A stretch of 64,000 bases of DNA from Flammeovirga sp. SJP92 (lineage in GTDB: Bacteria; Bacteroidota; Bacteroidia; Cytophagales; Flammeovirgaceae), in contig NZ_LQAQ01000111.1 in NCBI RefSeq assembly GCF_001583495.1, positions 248,001 to 312,000 of the forward strand. The letters run 5' to 3'. Numbering within the stretch: position 1 is the first letter of the stretch; each line of letters begins with the position of its first letter. Shown here one piece after another: positions 42,023 to 52,910 of the stretch. Below the pieces are notes generated by a model. It saw only the letters and a list, made by a program, of their open reading frames with translations, was not told the origin of the DNA and did no database searches. A program made the translations under genes and the position numbers.

Positions 42023-43909
42023 CTAAGAATTCTTTTTTATTTGTTGGTGAAGACGGCCAATTTCAAGTTCAAGCTCAACCACTTTCTTCCTTGCATTGTT
42101 AAGCTCTTCCTTTGTGCTGATCATAAGACTCAAGCTTTCTTTCATAGTCTTCTCTTGTATAACTAATTGCTCGTTCTTTAGTTGTGCTTTATCCAATAAA
42201 ATTCGAAGTTCTTTCTCTTTTTTATCTTGTTCAGAAATATCCTGTATATAAGCAATCCTCCTTACACCTTCGTTATTTTTAATTTCAGTAATAAAAATCA
42301 AAGCAGTAAAGACATCGCCAGAAGAACGCTTCAGTTTCATTGTTCTTCTATTATTAATTGCTCTGTCATAGCTTTTGCCTAATAACTCAGTGATATTCTG
42401 TCCGTCCGAAACAATTCCAATCTGGAAGATATGAGAAGCGGCAGGATTGAGCTTTAAGATTTCTCCATCTTCATTAAAGGCAATCATAGCGTCCATGGCT
42501 CTTTCAAAGAAAAGAAGACTTTCTTCCTCCTGTGCCTCTAACTGCACTTGCTTGACCTCCATTTCCTTTTTGGTCTCTTCCAGAAGCATCATATTCTCCT
42601 TGAGTGTTTCTTCTTTCTCCTTGAGTTCTTCGTTGGTTTTTTGTGCTTCATCCAATAGCTGATTTGTTCTCAGAGTAGATTGAATAGTACGTATAGTAAG
42701 TGCAATAGAAGGAGCAATCTCCGTGAGAAGTGCTTTCTCTTGTTCATTATATTCTCTTATAGAACCCAGTTCAATTACACCCACTACATCATTTTTAATC
42801 GCAAGAGGAACGAGGAAGATATTTTTAGGTATTGCTTCTCCTAATCCAGACTGAATAGGAGTGTAGTCGCTAGGAATATCAGAAATTAACGTAGGTGTAT
42901 TTTTCAAGAAAACCTCTCCAACTTGACCTTCGCCTTTTTGGTAAACATCACCCACTTTTTTCCTTCTATGTTGACTGTAGCAGGCAGTGATTTCTAGATA
43001 ATCTTTTTCATCATTGTAAAGGTAAAAAGCACCCAAAGTGGATTGTGTATATTCAGTAATCTCACGGAGTGTTTTGGTAGACAGCCTTTTTATATCTTTT
43101 ACAGATAATAATAATTCACTTATTGAAGAAAGACCTGAAGCGATCCAACCTTGATTTTCTACATTTTCTTTTTGAATACGGACCTGGTCACGCATTGAGA
43201 TCAAGAGGTTTCCAAGAATATCATTCTCATGAATGTTGTATTCTTCATATAATTTGCCATTTTCAATGTCTTGTGCAAGTTTAGTGTTTTCGTCAATATG
43301 CATTTGATCTTCAAGGAAAATAGCATAACGGGCATTTCTAAAACTCTGCTTTTTTAATTGATTGGCAATAAATACACAAGCCATGTAAAAACTCAATGCA
43401 ACAAGCGGGATAGAGACTATACCTTTAAAAGATTTAGTCGTTAAACTTTCTTGATAAACATGCGTGAGCCACATGTCTGACCCCAAAAGCACTAATGAAA
43501 CGTACATTAATACTGTCAGCATGAAATATACGGTAAGCAAATTGGCGTTTTGATAGAGTGCCAGCAGTGCGAGTATGCCAAAAAAGGCAAACTGCCCATA
43601 AGGCGTCTGAGGTGACACCATAAGGTATTGCACTTGGTATAAAAAGAAAGTAAATGCTAAAATGTACCTTGTTGATGATGTATTTGTAGAGCTATACAGT
43701 AATAAAAAGTAAGCGATAGAGCTCAGTGTAGCTAGTCCTAACGCTAAAATCCAGTTTCCCGACTCAAATGACAGTCCTATTGCAAGTATAAATGACCCAA
43801 TCAGGGTGTATTGCATCGCTCTGTCTAATCTTTTAAAGTTTTCGTAATAATAACTTTCAACTCTTTCCCGGGTAGGAGTGAATTTATCTACTTCTTGCTC
43901 TATTGACAT
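42023..43909 (-). CDS. Membrane-bound GAF-PAS sensor without output domain
   Basis: 628 residues. About six membrane helices occupy residues ~35-190. A linker with short heptads leads to a GAF domain (~260-410; TLGAFYLYNDEKDYLEITAC, GVIELGSIREYNEQEKALLT). A coiled coil (~410-465) precedes a PAS domain (~467-575; FFERAMDAMIAFNEDGEILK, LNPAASHIFQ, RIAYIQDISE). The C-terminus is another coiled coil. There is no HisKA, HATPase, GGDEF or HTH domain, so it cannot signal by itself; it may work through protein partners or be a light/redox/ligand sensor subunit. It lies between the DUF4249 lipoprotein and flavin reductase genes on one probable transcript. Similar proteins exist in marine Cytophagales, by recollection. 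Confidence 0.8.
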   Translation of the reverse strand: MSIEQEVDKFTPTRERVESYYYENFKRLDRAMQYTLIGSFILAIGLSFESGNWILALGLATLSSIAYFLLLYSSTNTSSTRYILAFTFFLYQVQYLMVSPQTPYGQFAFFGILALLALYQNANLLTVYFMLTVLMYVSLVLLGSDMWLTHVYQESLTTKSFKGIVSIPLVALSFYMACVFIANQLKKQSFRNARYAIFLEDQMHIDENTKLAQDIENGKLYEEYNIHENDILGNLLISMRDQVRIQKENVENQGWIASGLSSISELLLSVKDIKRLSTKTLREITEYTQSTLGAFYLYNDEKDYLEITACYSQHRRKKVGDVYQKGEGQVGEVFLKNTPTLISDIPSDYTPIQSGLGEAIPKNIFLVPLAIKNDVVGVIELGSIREYNEQEKALLTEIAPSIALTIRTIQSTLRTNQLLDEAQKTNEELKEKEETLKENMMLLEETKKEMEVKQVQLEAQEEESLLFFERAMDAMIAFNEDGEILKLNPAASHIFQIGIVSDGQNITELLGKSYDRAINNRRTMKLKRSSGDVFTALIFITEIKNNEGVRRIAYIQDISEQDKKEKELRILLDKAQLKNEQLVIQEKTMKESLSLMISTKEELNNARKKVVELELEIGRLHQQIKKNS

Positions 43910-43945
43910 ATCAAAAAAATTTAACGAAAAACCTCCACCTTTTTA

Positions 43946-44935
43946 TTAATCATCATAAGGAGGTTGTGTAGTAATACGATATCCTTTGGAAGATATTGCT
44001 GAACCACAAAAAATACCAACAGCTTGTCCCTCACTTTCTTCGTTCAGAGGGATAATATTGGTTGGAACATTTGCTAAAGGTCTAGCAAAAAGTCCTCCAT
44101 TTGACATCTGTTGCCTTGATTGGCTTAAAAAATCAAATGTATTTTCAGTGATTGAGTGGATTTCACAATAGATAGAATCTCCTATTTCATATAAAGGAGC
44201 ATTGTTTTCTATTTCTTCTTCAGTACGGCTAGGATTGATACTGTTACGGATAGGAGGAATAAAGTAAGTGTCTTCTGTAATGATATCACCAAATTCACTA
44301 CGGCCAGGAGTGATGTCAAAAGCGATAGAAAGTTCATTGCTTTTATTTAGGAAGTCACCATTTTTATAAGTTTTGATCCAATAGCAATCTGCAGGTCCTG
44401 CAAAATCTTTGGCCCAAATTTCACCAAAAATAAGCTCTTCTTCAACATTAGATTCTCTTGATGTTTTAAATATCAGTGAATCAATAGGTGGTACTCTTTC
44501 TAAAGAAGTATACGCTTCAAAAGCAAGGTTTTTATCTAAGAAATTAACGGTTACATCAAGCTTATAATAGTTGTCGTATCGGCCATCGCCATCTCTGTCA
44601 AAATCAGCAGGACGTTGTCTAACAATTAACGTATCTGCTAATGTTTGTGGCGTCCATGTATAATATCCATTACTTTCGTATGAAAATATCATTGTCTTGT
44701 TATTGACCAGATCAGTCACTTTAACGTCAGCATTCTCAATAAGAGGTGGAGTAGTCGGATCAAAATAACCATTTGTTGAAATAAGTCTAATGCGTTGTTT
44801 TTCAAATTTGTTATTGAGGAAACCGTCAACAACAATCTGGGCTCTTCCCTGTGCGAGGTCAACATCAATGATATCTTCGCAGGAGTAGGAAAGAAAAGCG
44901 AGGAATACGAATAAATATATCTTATAGTTTTTCAT
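43946..44935 (-). CDS. DUF4249 family lipoprotein
   Basis: 329 residues. MKNYKIYLFVFLAFLSYSC is a lipoprotein signal with Cys19. The body has QIVVDGFLNNKFEKQRIRLI and the PPLIENADVKVTDL pattern that define DUF4249, a beta-rich periplasmic or outer-membrane family. DUF4249 genes are typically linked to a TonB-dependent receptor and probably help it handle substrate. That is the case here: the receptor gene is directly upstream with a 3-bp gap. Confidence 0.88.
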   Translation of the reverse strand: MKNYKIYLFVFLAFLSYSCEDIIDVDLAQGRAQIVVDGFLNNKFEKQRIRLISTNGYFDPTTPPLIENADVKVTDLVNNKTMIFSYESNGYYTWTPQTLADTLIVRQRPADFDRDGDGRYDNYYKLDVTVNFLDKNLAFEAYTSLERVPPIDSLIFKTSRESNVEEELIFGEIWAKDFAGPADCYWIKTYKNGDFLNKSNELSIAFDITPGRSEFGDIITEDTYFIPPIRNSINPSRTEEEIENNAPLYEIGDSIYCEIHSITENTFDFLSQSRQQMSNGGLFARPLANVPTNIIPLNEESEGQAVGIFCGSAISSKGYRITTQPPYDD

Positions 44936-44938
44936 TAT

Positions 44939-47329
44939 TTACCATTTGAAATTGAATGAAACAGAAGGGATGATATTTGCCAAAACAGAGAACTGTATTG
45001 CTTGATTTGGAGCAGGTTCACCTTGTTCAGGTCGTTCTTCTGAAGGCAAGAAGTAAATAGAATAAGGATTTTTACGAGCATAAGTATTATAAAAACCAAA
45101 TACCCAATAATGCTCCCATCTTCGATTAGGTTTTTTTCTGCCTTGCAATGTAGCTGAAACATCTAATCTGTGATAGTAAGGTATCCTTTGATTGTTTCTA
45201 ACACCATCTACATTATGTGGTATTCCATAACCTTGTATTTGAAGTTGGTTTGTAGGGAATGTTGTAGGAGTTCCACTTATTAAAGAGAAGTTTGCAGCAA
45301 AAGACCATCTCTTATTTAATGTGTAAAAATTACTCAGTGTTAAGTTGTGAGCTTGATCAAACCTTCTTGGGTAATACTGGCTTTGATTAATTCCCTCCGT
45401 TTGTTGTTCAGATCTAGCTAAAGTATAGCTTAGCCACCCTGTATATTTCCCTTTTTTCTTTCTTAAATAAAACTCTATACCGTATGCTCTGCCGGTTGAG
45501 TTTAGTAAATCTCCTTCAAGATAAGGGTTGAGTAATAAATCGGCTCCATTGATATAATCAATCAAATTCCTCATTGGTTTGTAGTAAACCTCTGTTGAGA
45601 ATTCAAAAGTATTATTTTTTATATTTCTAAAATAACCCAATGCATACTGATCACCACGTTGCGGAACAATATTATTGGTACTAGGAGACCAAACGTCGAG
45701 TGGTGAAGCGGCTGAAGTATTTGAGATCAAGTGTATATACTGGGCCATATGCGTATAACTTGCCTTGATAGAGCTTTTCTCATTGAATTGATACTTAATA
45801 GCAAGCCTTGGCTCTAAGCTGAAGTACGTTTCTACTGGATCCCAATCACCATACACTGTTTCAGATTCTTCTATCGGATCTCTTCTTGTGTTTGGAAGAA
45901 CAGCTTCTTCGTATTCGTAAGTTGTAACCGGTCCTAAATAAGTAAATGAACTCCCTCGAATACCATATTGAAGAGAAATGGAATTGGAAATTTTATGATC
46001 GTTACCAATATAAATAGCATTTTCTAAAGCATATTGATTTTGCAAAGCAAAAGGAGGTAATTCTTGTCCTCCACTTTTAGCCGTTGTTGTTCCTGGGGCA
46101 AAATCATAATAAATAGATTGAGCACCGAATGTGACCGTACTATGGCTGCCCAAGTACCAAGTGAATTCTGGTTTGACTGAATAGGTTTTAACTCTCGACT
46201 TCCAATTGAAAGCGTCTGTGCCATCTTGACTAAAACTTAAATCATAGTCATAGTCAGAAATGTAAGCCGTAGTATTAAGGAATAATTTGTCATTAAATAA
46301 ATGGTTCCATCTGAATGTCCCTGTTACATTTCCCCATCCGGAATTAAAAGTTCCTGCAGCACCAAAATTATCACGTCCCCAATAAGCTGAAAGGTATATT
46401 TTATTATTGTCATTAATGTCATAATTTACTTTTGCAGTCAAATCCCAGAAGTTGAATTTTGAATCTCTAAGATCCTCTTCTAGAAATGGCTTCGCAAGAA
46501 TATCAATATAGGATCTCCTGGCAGCTACAAGGAATGACATTTTATCCTTAATAATAGGTGCCTCAACGGTAAGTCTACTGAATATGACGCCAATTCCACC
46601 TTGAACAGTAAGTTCTTTTGCATTTCCCTCTTTCATACGGACATCTAGAATTGAAGAAATTCGTCCACCGTACTGTGCAGGAATACCACCTTTAATCAGT
46701 TTCACTTCTTTTACAGCGTCTGGATTGAAGACAGAGAAAAAGCCAAAAAGATGGGAAGAATTAAATACTGGAGCTTCATCAAGCAATACTAGGTTTTGCC
46801 CAATTCCGCCACCTCTTACATTAAACCCTGTGGCACCTTCTCCAACAGAACTTACACCAGGAAGCAGTTGTATTGATTTGATGATATCAACTTCACCCAA
46901 AAGAGCAGGTATTTTCAGCATGGTTTCGATGTCCATTTTCTGAGTACTCATTTGAATATCAGAAACATTAGCATCTTCCCGTTCACCAGTGATTAATACT
47001 TCATCAAGTTCTGTGTCTGTGCCTGAAAGTTCAATGCTTAATTTTTTATTGTCGTTGAGTTTTACTTTTTTGGAGAAACTTTGAAAACCAACGAAAGTAG
47101 AGATAATGGTATATTCTCCTTCTGGTAGTGTCAACGAATAAAAACCATAAGCATTCGTGACAACACCTGCTTTGATTTCATTGGCATAAACAGTAGCGCC
47201 AATGAGTGTTTCGCCTGTAGTTTTATCTTTTATATAGCCACTTAATGTGAAATTTTTTGTTTGGCCATAGAGAAAAGAGGAGAAAAACAAACTATAGATA
47301 ATGAGAGCAACTCGTCTAACTTTTGACAT
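44939..47329 (-). CDS. TonB-dependent receptor paired with DUF4249
   Basis: 796 residues. A signal peptide (about residues 8-22, LIIYSLFFSSFLYGQ) precedes a carboxypeptidase-like domain (FTLSGYIKDKTTGETLIGAT) and the plug (~115-225), with IQLLPGVSSVGEGATGFNVR, GGIGQNLVLLDEAPVFNSSH, and KEVKLIKGGIPAQYGGRISS. The C-terminus ends IIPSVSFNFKW. It imports an unidentified substrate across the outer membrane using TonB-ExbBD energy. First gene of a four-gene operon running to 41522 (gaps 3, 36 and 15 bp). Confidence 0.94.
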   Translation of the reverse strand: MSKVRRVALIIYSLFFSSFLYGQTKNFTLSGYIKDKTTGETLIGATVYANEIKAGVVTNAYGFYSLTLPEGEYTIISTFVGFQSFSKKVKLNDNKKLSIELSGTDTELDEVLITGEREDANVSDIQMSTQKMDIETMLKIPALLGEVDIIKSIQLLPGVSSVGEGATGFNVRGGGIGQNLVLLDEAPVFNSSHLFGFFSVFNPDAVKEVKLIKGGIPAQYGGRISSILDVRMKEGNAKELTVQGGIGVIFSRLTVEAPIIKDKMSFLVAARRSYIDILAKPFLEEDLRDSKFNFWDLTAKVNYDINDNNKIYLSAYWGRDNFGAAGTFNSGWGNVTGTFRWNHLFNDKLFLNTTAYISDYDYDLSFSQDGTDAFNWKSRVKTYSVKPEFTWYLGSHSTVTFGAQSIYYDFAPGTTTAKSGGQELPPFALQNQYALENAIYIGNDHKISNSISLQYGIRGSSFTYLGPVTTYEYEEAVLPNTRRDPIEESETVYGDWDPVETYFSLEPRLAIKYQFNEKSSIKASYTHMAQYIHLISNTSAASPLDVWSPSTNNIVPQRGDQYALGYFRNIKNNTFEFSTEVYYKPMRNLIDYINGADLLLNPYLEGDLLNSTGRAYGIEFYLRKKKGKYTGWLSYTLARSEQQTEGINQSQYYPRRFDQAHNLTLSNFYTLNKRWSFAANFSLISGTPTTFPTNQLQIQGYGIPHNVDGVRNNQRIPYYHRLDVSATLQGRKKPNRRWEHYWVFGFYNTYARKNPYSIYFLPSEERPEQGEPAPNQAIQFSVLANIIPSVSFNFKW

Positions 47330-47486
47330 GTAGTTTACTAAAAGGGTGATTAAGTTAATGTAATATTACAATTACTAATTAAGAGTTAATTTGTTTATTA
47401 AAATTAGAAAAATAAATCAAAAAGAAGAGAATCTTATTAAATTACTTTTACAAATTACCATAAAATAGACACTTTAATACTAAGAT

Positions 47487-49046
47487 ATGATGAACAGGAA
47501 TAAGATGCTGGAAGATACTAAAGCATCTGAGAGATATGACGTAATTGTTATTGGAGGTGGAGCTTCAGGTTTAGGTACAGCATTGGATAGTTGTTTAAGA
47601 GGGTATAAAACATTGCTATTAGAACAGCATGATTTTGCCAAAGGAACATCTAGCAGAAGTACAAAATTGGCACATGGAGGTGTGCGCTACTTGAAGCAAG
47701 GTGATGTGGCGATGGTACGTGAAGCCTTGAGAGAACGTGGTTTGATGAAAGAAAATGCACCTCATCTGGTTCATGATCAAAAGTTTATTGTTCCTGTATA
47801 TGATTGGTGGGATGCTCCTTTGTATACCACAGGTTTGAAAGTTTATGATGTTATGTCCGGTAATTTAGGGCTTGGTCCATCCGAGATGATTTCAAAAGAA
47901 ACGACATTAAATCACATTCCTAATCTCAACCAAGAAGGCCTTTTAGGCGGAGTTAGGTATTATGATGGACAATTTGATGATGCAAGGTATGCTATGACTT
48001 TGGCCTTGACCATCAATGATTATGGCGGAACTATTCTAAATCACACCAAAGTAACGGGTCTTATCAAAGATGAAAATGAAAAGGTCTGTGGTGTGCAAGT
48101 GAAGGATACAATTAATGAGGAGGTTTTTGAAGTTCAAGCCAAAGTCATCGTAAACGCAACAGGTGTTTTTGTAGATAAAATCCTTAAAATGGATAAGGAT
48201 GATCATAAAAGAATGGTAAGCCCTAGCCAAGGAGTACATGTTATTTTAGATAAAGAATTTCTTCAGGGTGCTTCATCAATTATGGTGCCTCGAACAAGTG
48301 ACGGGAGAGTACTGTTTGCCGTGCCGTGGTATGATAAGATTGTGGTCGGGACCACTGATACACCATTAAAAAAAGTATCACATGAGCCAAGAGCATTGGA
48401 GGAAGAAATTGATTTTATATTAAAAACGGCAGCGAAATACCTAAATAAAACGCCTCAAAGGGAAGATGTGAAAAGTGTCTATGCAGGTCTTCGCCCCTTG
48501 GTGAAAAAACAGAAAGCAGAAACGAAAAATATTTCAAGGTCGCATAAAATTGTAGTAAGTGATTCCAGCTTGATTACAATTGTTGGAGGAAAATGGACCA
48601 CTTACAGACAAATGGCTGAAGATGCTGTAAATACCATAGAAAGAGTAGGAAAGTGGCCTCCAGTAAAATGCATTACAAAGGAGGTTTTGCTTCATGGTTA
48701 CAAAAAAGGATTGGATAAATCTGATGTAAGAAGTGTTTATGGTAATGATCTTGATAAAATAGATCAATTGACAGAAAATGTCCCTTCCCTCAAGAAAAGA
48801 TTGCACAAGGATTTACCTTATACTTTTGCTGATATTTATTGGGGAACTCAGTTTGAAATGGCCATGACTTTAGAAGATGTATTGGCAAGGAGAACACGCT
48901 GTTTACTTTTAAATGCAAAAGCAAGTATAAAGGTTGCTCCCAAGGTGGCTAAATTGATGTCAGGTATTTTGGAGTATGATGAGGAATGGGAGATCGATCA
49001 AATCAAAAAATACAAGAAACTAGCCAAAGGATATCTTTTGACATAG
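47487..49046 (+). CDS. glpD: Glycerol-3-phosphate dehydrogenase (quinone-dependent FAD enzyme)
   Basis: 519 residues. The N-terminal YDVIVIGGGASGLGTALDSC is the FAD-binding motif, followed by GTSSRSTKLAHGGVRYLKQG, the GlpD family signature. VPRTSDGRVLFAVPWYDKIV and TTDTP continue the family pattern, and GGKWTTYRQMAEDAV lies near the C-terminal half. It oxidises sn-glycerol 3-phosphate to dihydroxyacetone phosphate and passes electrons to quinone at the inner membrane. The usual length for the bacterial enzyme is about 500-560. Apparently monocistronic; a glycerol kinase gene is not in the window. Start: the first ATG (47487) or the third Met (47505) are both possible. Confidence 0.93.
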   Translation: MMNRNKMLEDTKASERYDVIVIGGGASGLGTALDSCLRGYKTLLLEQHDFAKGTSSRSTKLAHGGVRYLKQGDVAMVREALRERGLMKENAPHLVHDQKFIVPVYDWWDAPLYTTGLKVYDVMSGNLGLGPSEMISKETTLNHIPNLNQEGLLGGVRYYDGQFDDARYAMTLALTINDYGGTILNHTKVTGLIKDENEKVCGVQVKDTINEEVFEVQAKVIVNATGVFVDKILKMDKDDHKRMVSPSQGVHVILDKEFLQGASSIMVPRTSDGRVLFAVPWYDKIVVGTTDTPLKKVSHEPRALEEEIDFILKTAAKYLNKTPQREDVKSVYAGLRPLVKKQKAETKNISRSHKIVVSDSSLITIVGGKWTTYRQMAEDAVNTIERVGKWPPVKCITKEVLLHGYKKGLDKSDVRSVYGNDLDKIDQLTENVPSLKKRLHKDLPYTFADIYWGTQFEMAMTLEDVLARRTRCLLLNAKASIKVAPKVAKLMSGILEYDEEWEIDQIKKYKKLAKGYLLT

Positions 49047-49110
49047 CAAAGACAATAAAGATGGTCTTATTAAGGAATTGAGTGAGCCTTTTGAGGTAAA
49101 CGAAGCATGA

Positions 49111-49178
49111 GCAAGTTAGTTAGATAATATACAATTGAATGAACTAAAACATCAAAGTATATTGATCAGCTAACTTGT
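49111..49178 (+). other. Long imperfect hairpin ending just before a start codon
   Basis: Left arm gcaagttagttagataat (49111 to about 49132) and right arm gatcagctaacttgt (about 49157-49178) form ~22 pairs with a few wobbles and mismatches. The right arm ends 6 bp before the ATG at 49185. It may be the glpD terminator (followed by ttttatta) or may mask translation initiation of the next gene. Confidence 0.55.
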
Positions 49179-49184
49179 TTTATT

Positions 49185-50117
49185 ATGAAACGATTTTACA
49201 TATTACAACTGTCTTTAATGGTGCTCTTTTCATGTTCTAATCTTGAGGAAGTACCGGTGGGAATTAAACCTAGTTTTGAAACCACTGAAATTCACATTAA
49301 AAATGACACTACTATTAATGCCGTCAATCTTATATGGTCAAATGTGACAATTCATGAAAACGTTAGGGTAGATGTGGTGACAGTGCAATTGACTTCTTCA
49401 GGTCTTTTTATGAAAGAGGGGGCTGAAATCATGATTCACGGAAGCGCACATCTTACAGATATTACATTTGAATCTGAAAATAAATATTCTATTTGTGGTA
49501 AAGAAGGAGTGAGAATTGATATTGATGGCCTAGAGTATATTATGCCTGAGGAAGGAGGTTGTTTTGATTCAGGAGATGACTTGCCTGTTGAATTGCTTTA
49601 TTTTAATACAACTAAAAAAGAAGAGGGCGTTCTGGTGGAATGGTCTACTGCTTCAGAAATCAATAATGAGAAATTTATTGTAGAAAGAAGTATAGATAAG
49701 AAAGCCTGGTATGAAATCACCACAATTCAAGGAGCTGGAAACTCTAATGTCCCATTAAAATATGAGTACCTAGATACAGAGGTTCCCAATTCAAGCATTA
49801 TATATTACAGGCTAAAACAGATAGACTTTGATGGGGCCGCATCTATTTATGGACCCAATGCGGTATCAAATTCATCAACTGCTCCAGAATTGAACATTTA
49901 CCCTAACCCAATAGACTATAATGAAAAGCTCAACATATTATCAAATTCCGATGGTTTTAATGTCAACATATATGATTCAGTGGGAAAATGGTATGGTCAA
50001 TTTTCTACAGAAGGAAATTATATGGAAGTACCAATGGTGTATGGAACGGGACTTTTCATTGTTGAGGTGAAATCATTTTCTGGAAATTTAAAGACAGAAA
50101 AAGTGATTGTTCGGTAA
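49185..50117 (+). CDS. Lipoprotein with C-terminal T9SS type A sorting domain
   Basis: 310 residues. MKRFYILQLSLMVLFSC is a lipobox signal with Cys17. The middle region has the phrases LPVELLYFNTTKKEEGVLVE and WSTASEINNEKFIVERSIDK, very common in Bacteroidota secreted proteins, followed by YYRLKQIDFDG. The C-terminal ~75 residues, starting LNIYPNPI and ending KTEKVIVR, are a type A sorting domain of the type IX secretion system. A lipobox and a T9SS sorting domain in one protein is an unusual combination, because each normally directs a different surface route. No enzymatic domain is recognised. The only close upstream signal is the hairpin at 49111. Confidence 0.75.
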   Translation: MKRFYILQLSLMVLFSCSNLEEVPVGIKPSFETTEIHIKNDTTINAVNLIWSNVTIHENVRVDVVTVQLTSSGLFMKEGAEIMIHGSAHLTDITFESENKYSICGKEGVRIDIDGLEYIMPEEGGCFDSGDDLPVELLYFNTTKKEEGVLVEWSTASEINNEKFIVERSIDKKAWYEITTIQGAGNSNVPLKYEYLDTEVPNSSIIYYRLKQIDFDGAASIYGPNAVSNSSTAPELNIYPNPIDYNEKLNILSNSDGFNVNIYDSVGKWYGQFSTEGNYMEVPMVYGTGLFIVEVKSFSGNLKTEKVIVR

Positions 50118-50288
50118 ATCATTACAAACTAAAATAATGCTTCGTTTTTTAGCAATGAAAAGATGCAAAACCAAGAGATTTGGAAGGAGTGTATAGAAAG
50201 CTAACAGAAATTTCTACTGATAGTATACAAAGTAATAATTAACGTTGCTACATCTGCATTTTTCATAAAAGATCTTCTCTTTTTTCTT

Positions 50289-50296
50289 TAGTTTTG
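50289..50296 (+). promoter_or_regulatory. -7 box candidate for the HAD gene
   Basis: TAGTTTTG (50289-50296) fits TAnnTTTG, 23 bp before the ATG at 50319. No clear -33 TTTG is seen at 19 bp, so support is partial. Confidence 0.3.
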
Positions 50297-50318
50297 TTGA
50301 AAATTAAATTTGACAGCA

Positions 50319-50906
50319 ATGAGCAAAACAATCAAAATCCCACAAGGTATTCAAGGCCTGATCTTTGATATGGATGGAACATTGGCAGATACAATGCCAA
50401 CGCACTATTTAGCATGGAAAAAGACATTGGCATCCGTTGGATATGATTTTACAGAAGAGGAGTTTTACAGCTTGGCAGGTATGTCAACAGAAAGAATCCT
50501 TGAGAAAATCGGAAAGGAACATAATATTGAAATGGATGTGCCTAAACTTGCCGACCTCAAAGAAAAGGAATACTTACAGTTGATTGATGATGTTAAACCT
50601 ATTGAACCTGTATTTAAAATAGCGGAAGCGAATTATGGTAAAATGCCAATGGCTATTGGGACAGGAAATATTGATGAGTTAATAGAACATACACTCACAA
50701 GTTTGGGCGTTTATCATTGGTTTGATGTAAAAGTAGGGGCAGATCAGGTGGAAAACCCTAAGCCGGATCCTGAAACGTTTTTACAATGTGCCATCCGTAT
50801 GGGAGTGGAGCCTCGTTTTTGTTTAGTATTTGAAGATGGTGATCCTGGTATTCAGGCGGCAAGAGCGGCAGGGATGAAAGTGATAGATGTGAGAGAGTAT
50901 CTGTAA
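50319..50906 (+). CDS. HAD-IA hydrolase, beta-phosphoglucomutase-like
   Basis: 195 residues from the ATG at 50319 (MSKTIKIPQG); a TTG nine bases earlier is an unlikely start. Motif I is FDMDGTLADT (nucleophile and acid Asp), followed by the cap domain, motif II in IGTGN, the Lys of motif III near NPKPDPETF, and motif IV FEDGDPGIQAARAAGM. This is the layout of beta-phosphoglucomutase-like HAD phosphatases. The substrate is probably a sugar phosphate but is not determined by sequence. It is followed by a 268-bp AT-rich spacer before enolase. Confidence 0.85.
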   Translation: MSKTIKIPQGIQGLIFDMDGTLADTMPTHYLAWKKTLASVGYDFTEEEFYSLAGMSTERILEKIGKEHNIEMDVPKLADLKEKEYLQLIDDVKPIEPVFKIAEANYGKMPMAIGTGNIDELIEHTLTSLGVYHWFDVKVGADQVENPKPDPETFLQCAIRMGVEPRFCLVFEDGDPGIQAARAAGMKVIDVREYL

Positions 50907-51159
50907 AAGACTTTCTATTTCATTGATTTTAAATAGGTTAAAGTTACACTTAATTGATTTTTATATTAAATAAATGTTAAATAATTGTATTTGTTTAATC
51001 TTTATCAATCTTGTGTAAAGTTTGTAAATGGGTCAAAAACAAAGGATTATTTAATGATCTAATTGAAACATATTGATGTCTTTAAGCTAGACTGACAATA
51101 GTCATGTTTTAAACCGTTTCCATTCCCTAGTATTGTATCGTTTTAAAAATCAATAATAA

Positions 51160-52473
<1,314 letters not shown>

Positions 52474-52522
52474 TTAGAAGTTAATCATATTTTCGTACTG
52501 TAACTAGGTTGCAGTCGAGTTG

Positions 52523-52554
52523 GAGGCTATCCTTTTGGGTAGCCTCTTTTTTTT
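52523..52554 (+). terminator. Terminator of eno
   Basis: Arms gaggctatcc (52523-52532) and gggtagcctc (52537-52546) with a tttt loop, followed by a run of eight T. The rest of the 52474-52910 gap is AT-rich and shows nothing I recognise. Confidence 0.9.
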
Positions 52555-52910
52555 ATCTATGCAATATGACTGTTCTTAAATTTCAATACTAATCAATTTT
52601 CGTCTGTAGTAGTGTATCCCCGTTATGTGTGTATGGCATTTGACCATACTATGATGCAAGATTAAATAGTGTTTTATCAAAGCAATTTATTCATTATCAC
52701 CAAAAGTAGTACTACAAATAATAATAACAACATTACCATTTCAACACTCTTGTATTTAGAAGTAAAAAAGATAACTTTAAGTCTCGATTAATATGTGATT
52801 GAAGATAAAACCAATTAAGTTAGGGATAAATCAAGTAAACTGGTAATATCGATAAATTGAAAGACGATTTAGGCTAAAAAGGTGAATTCAGAATCATATC
52901 AAACAATAGT

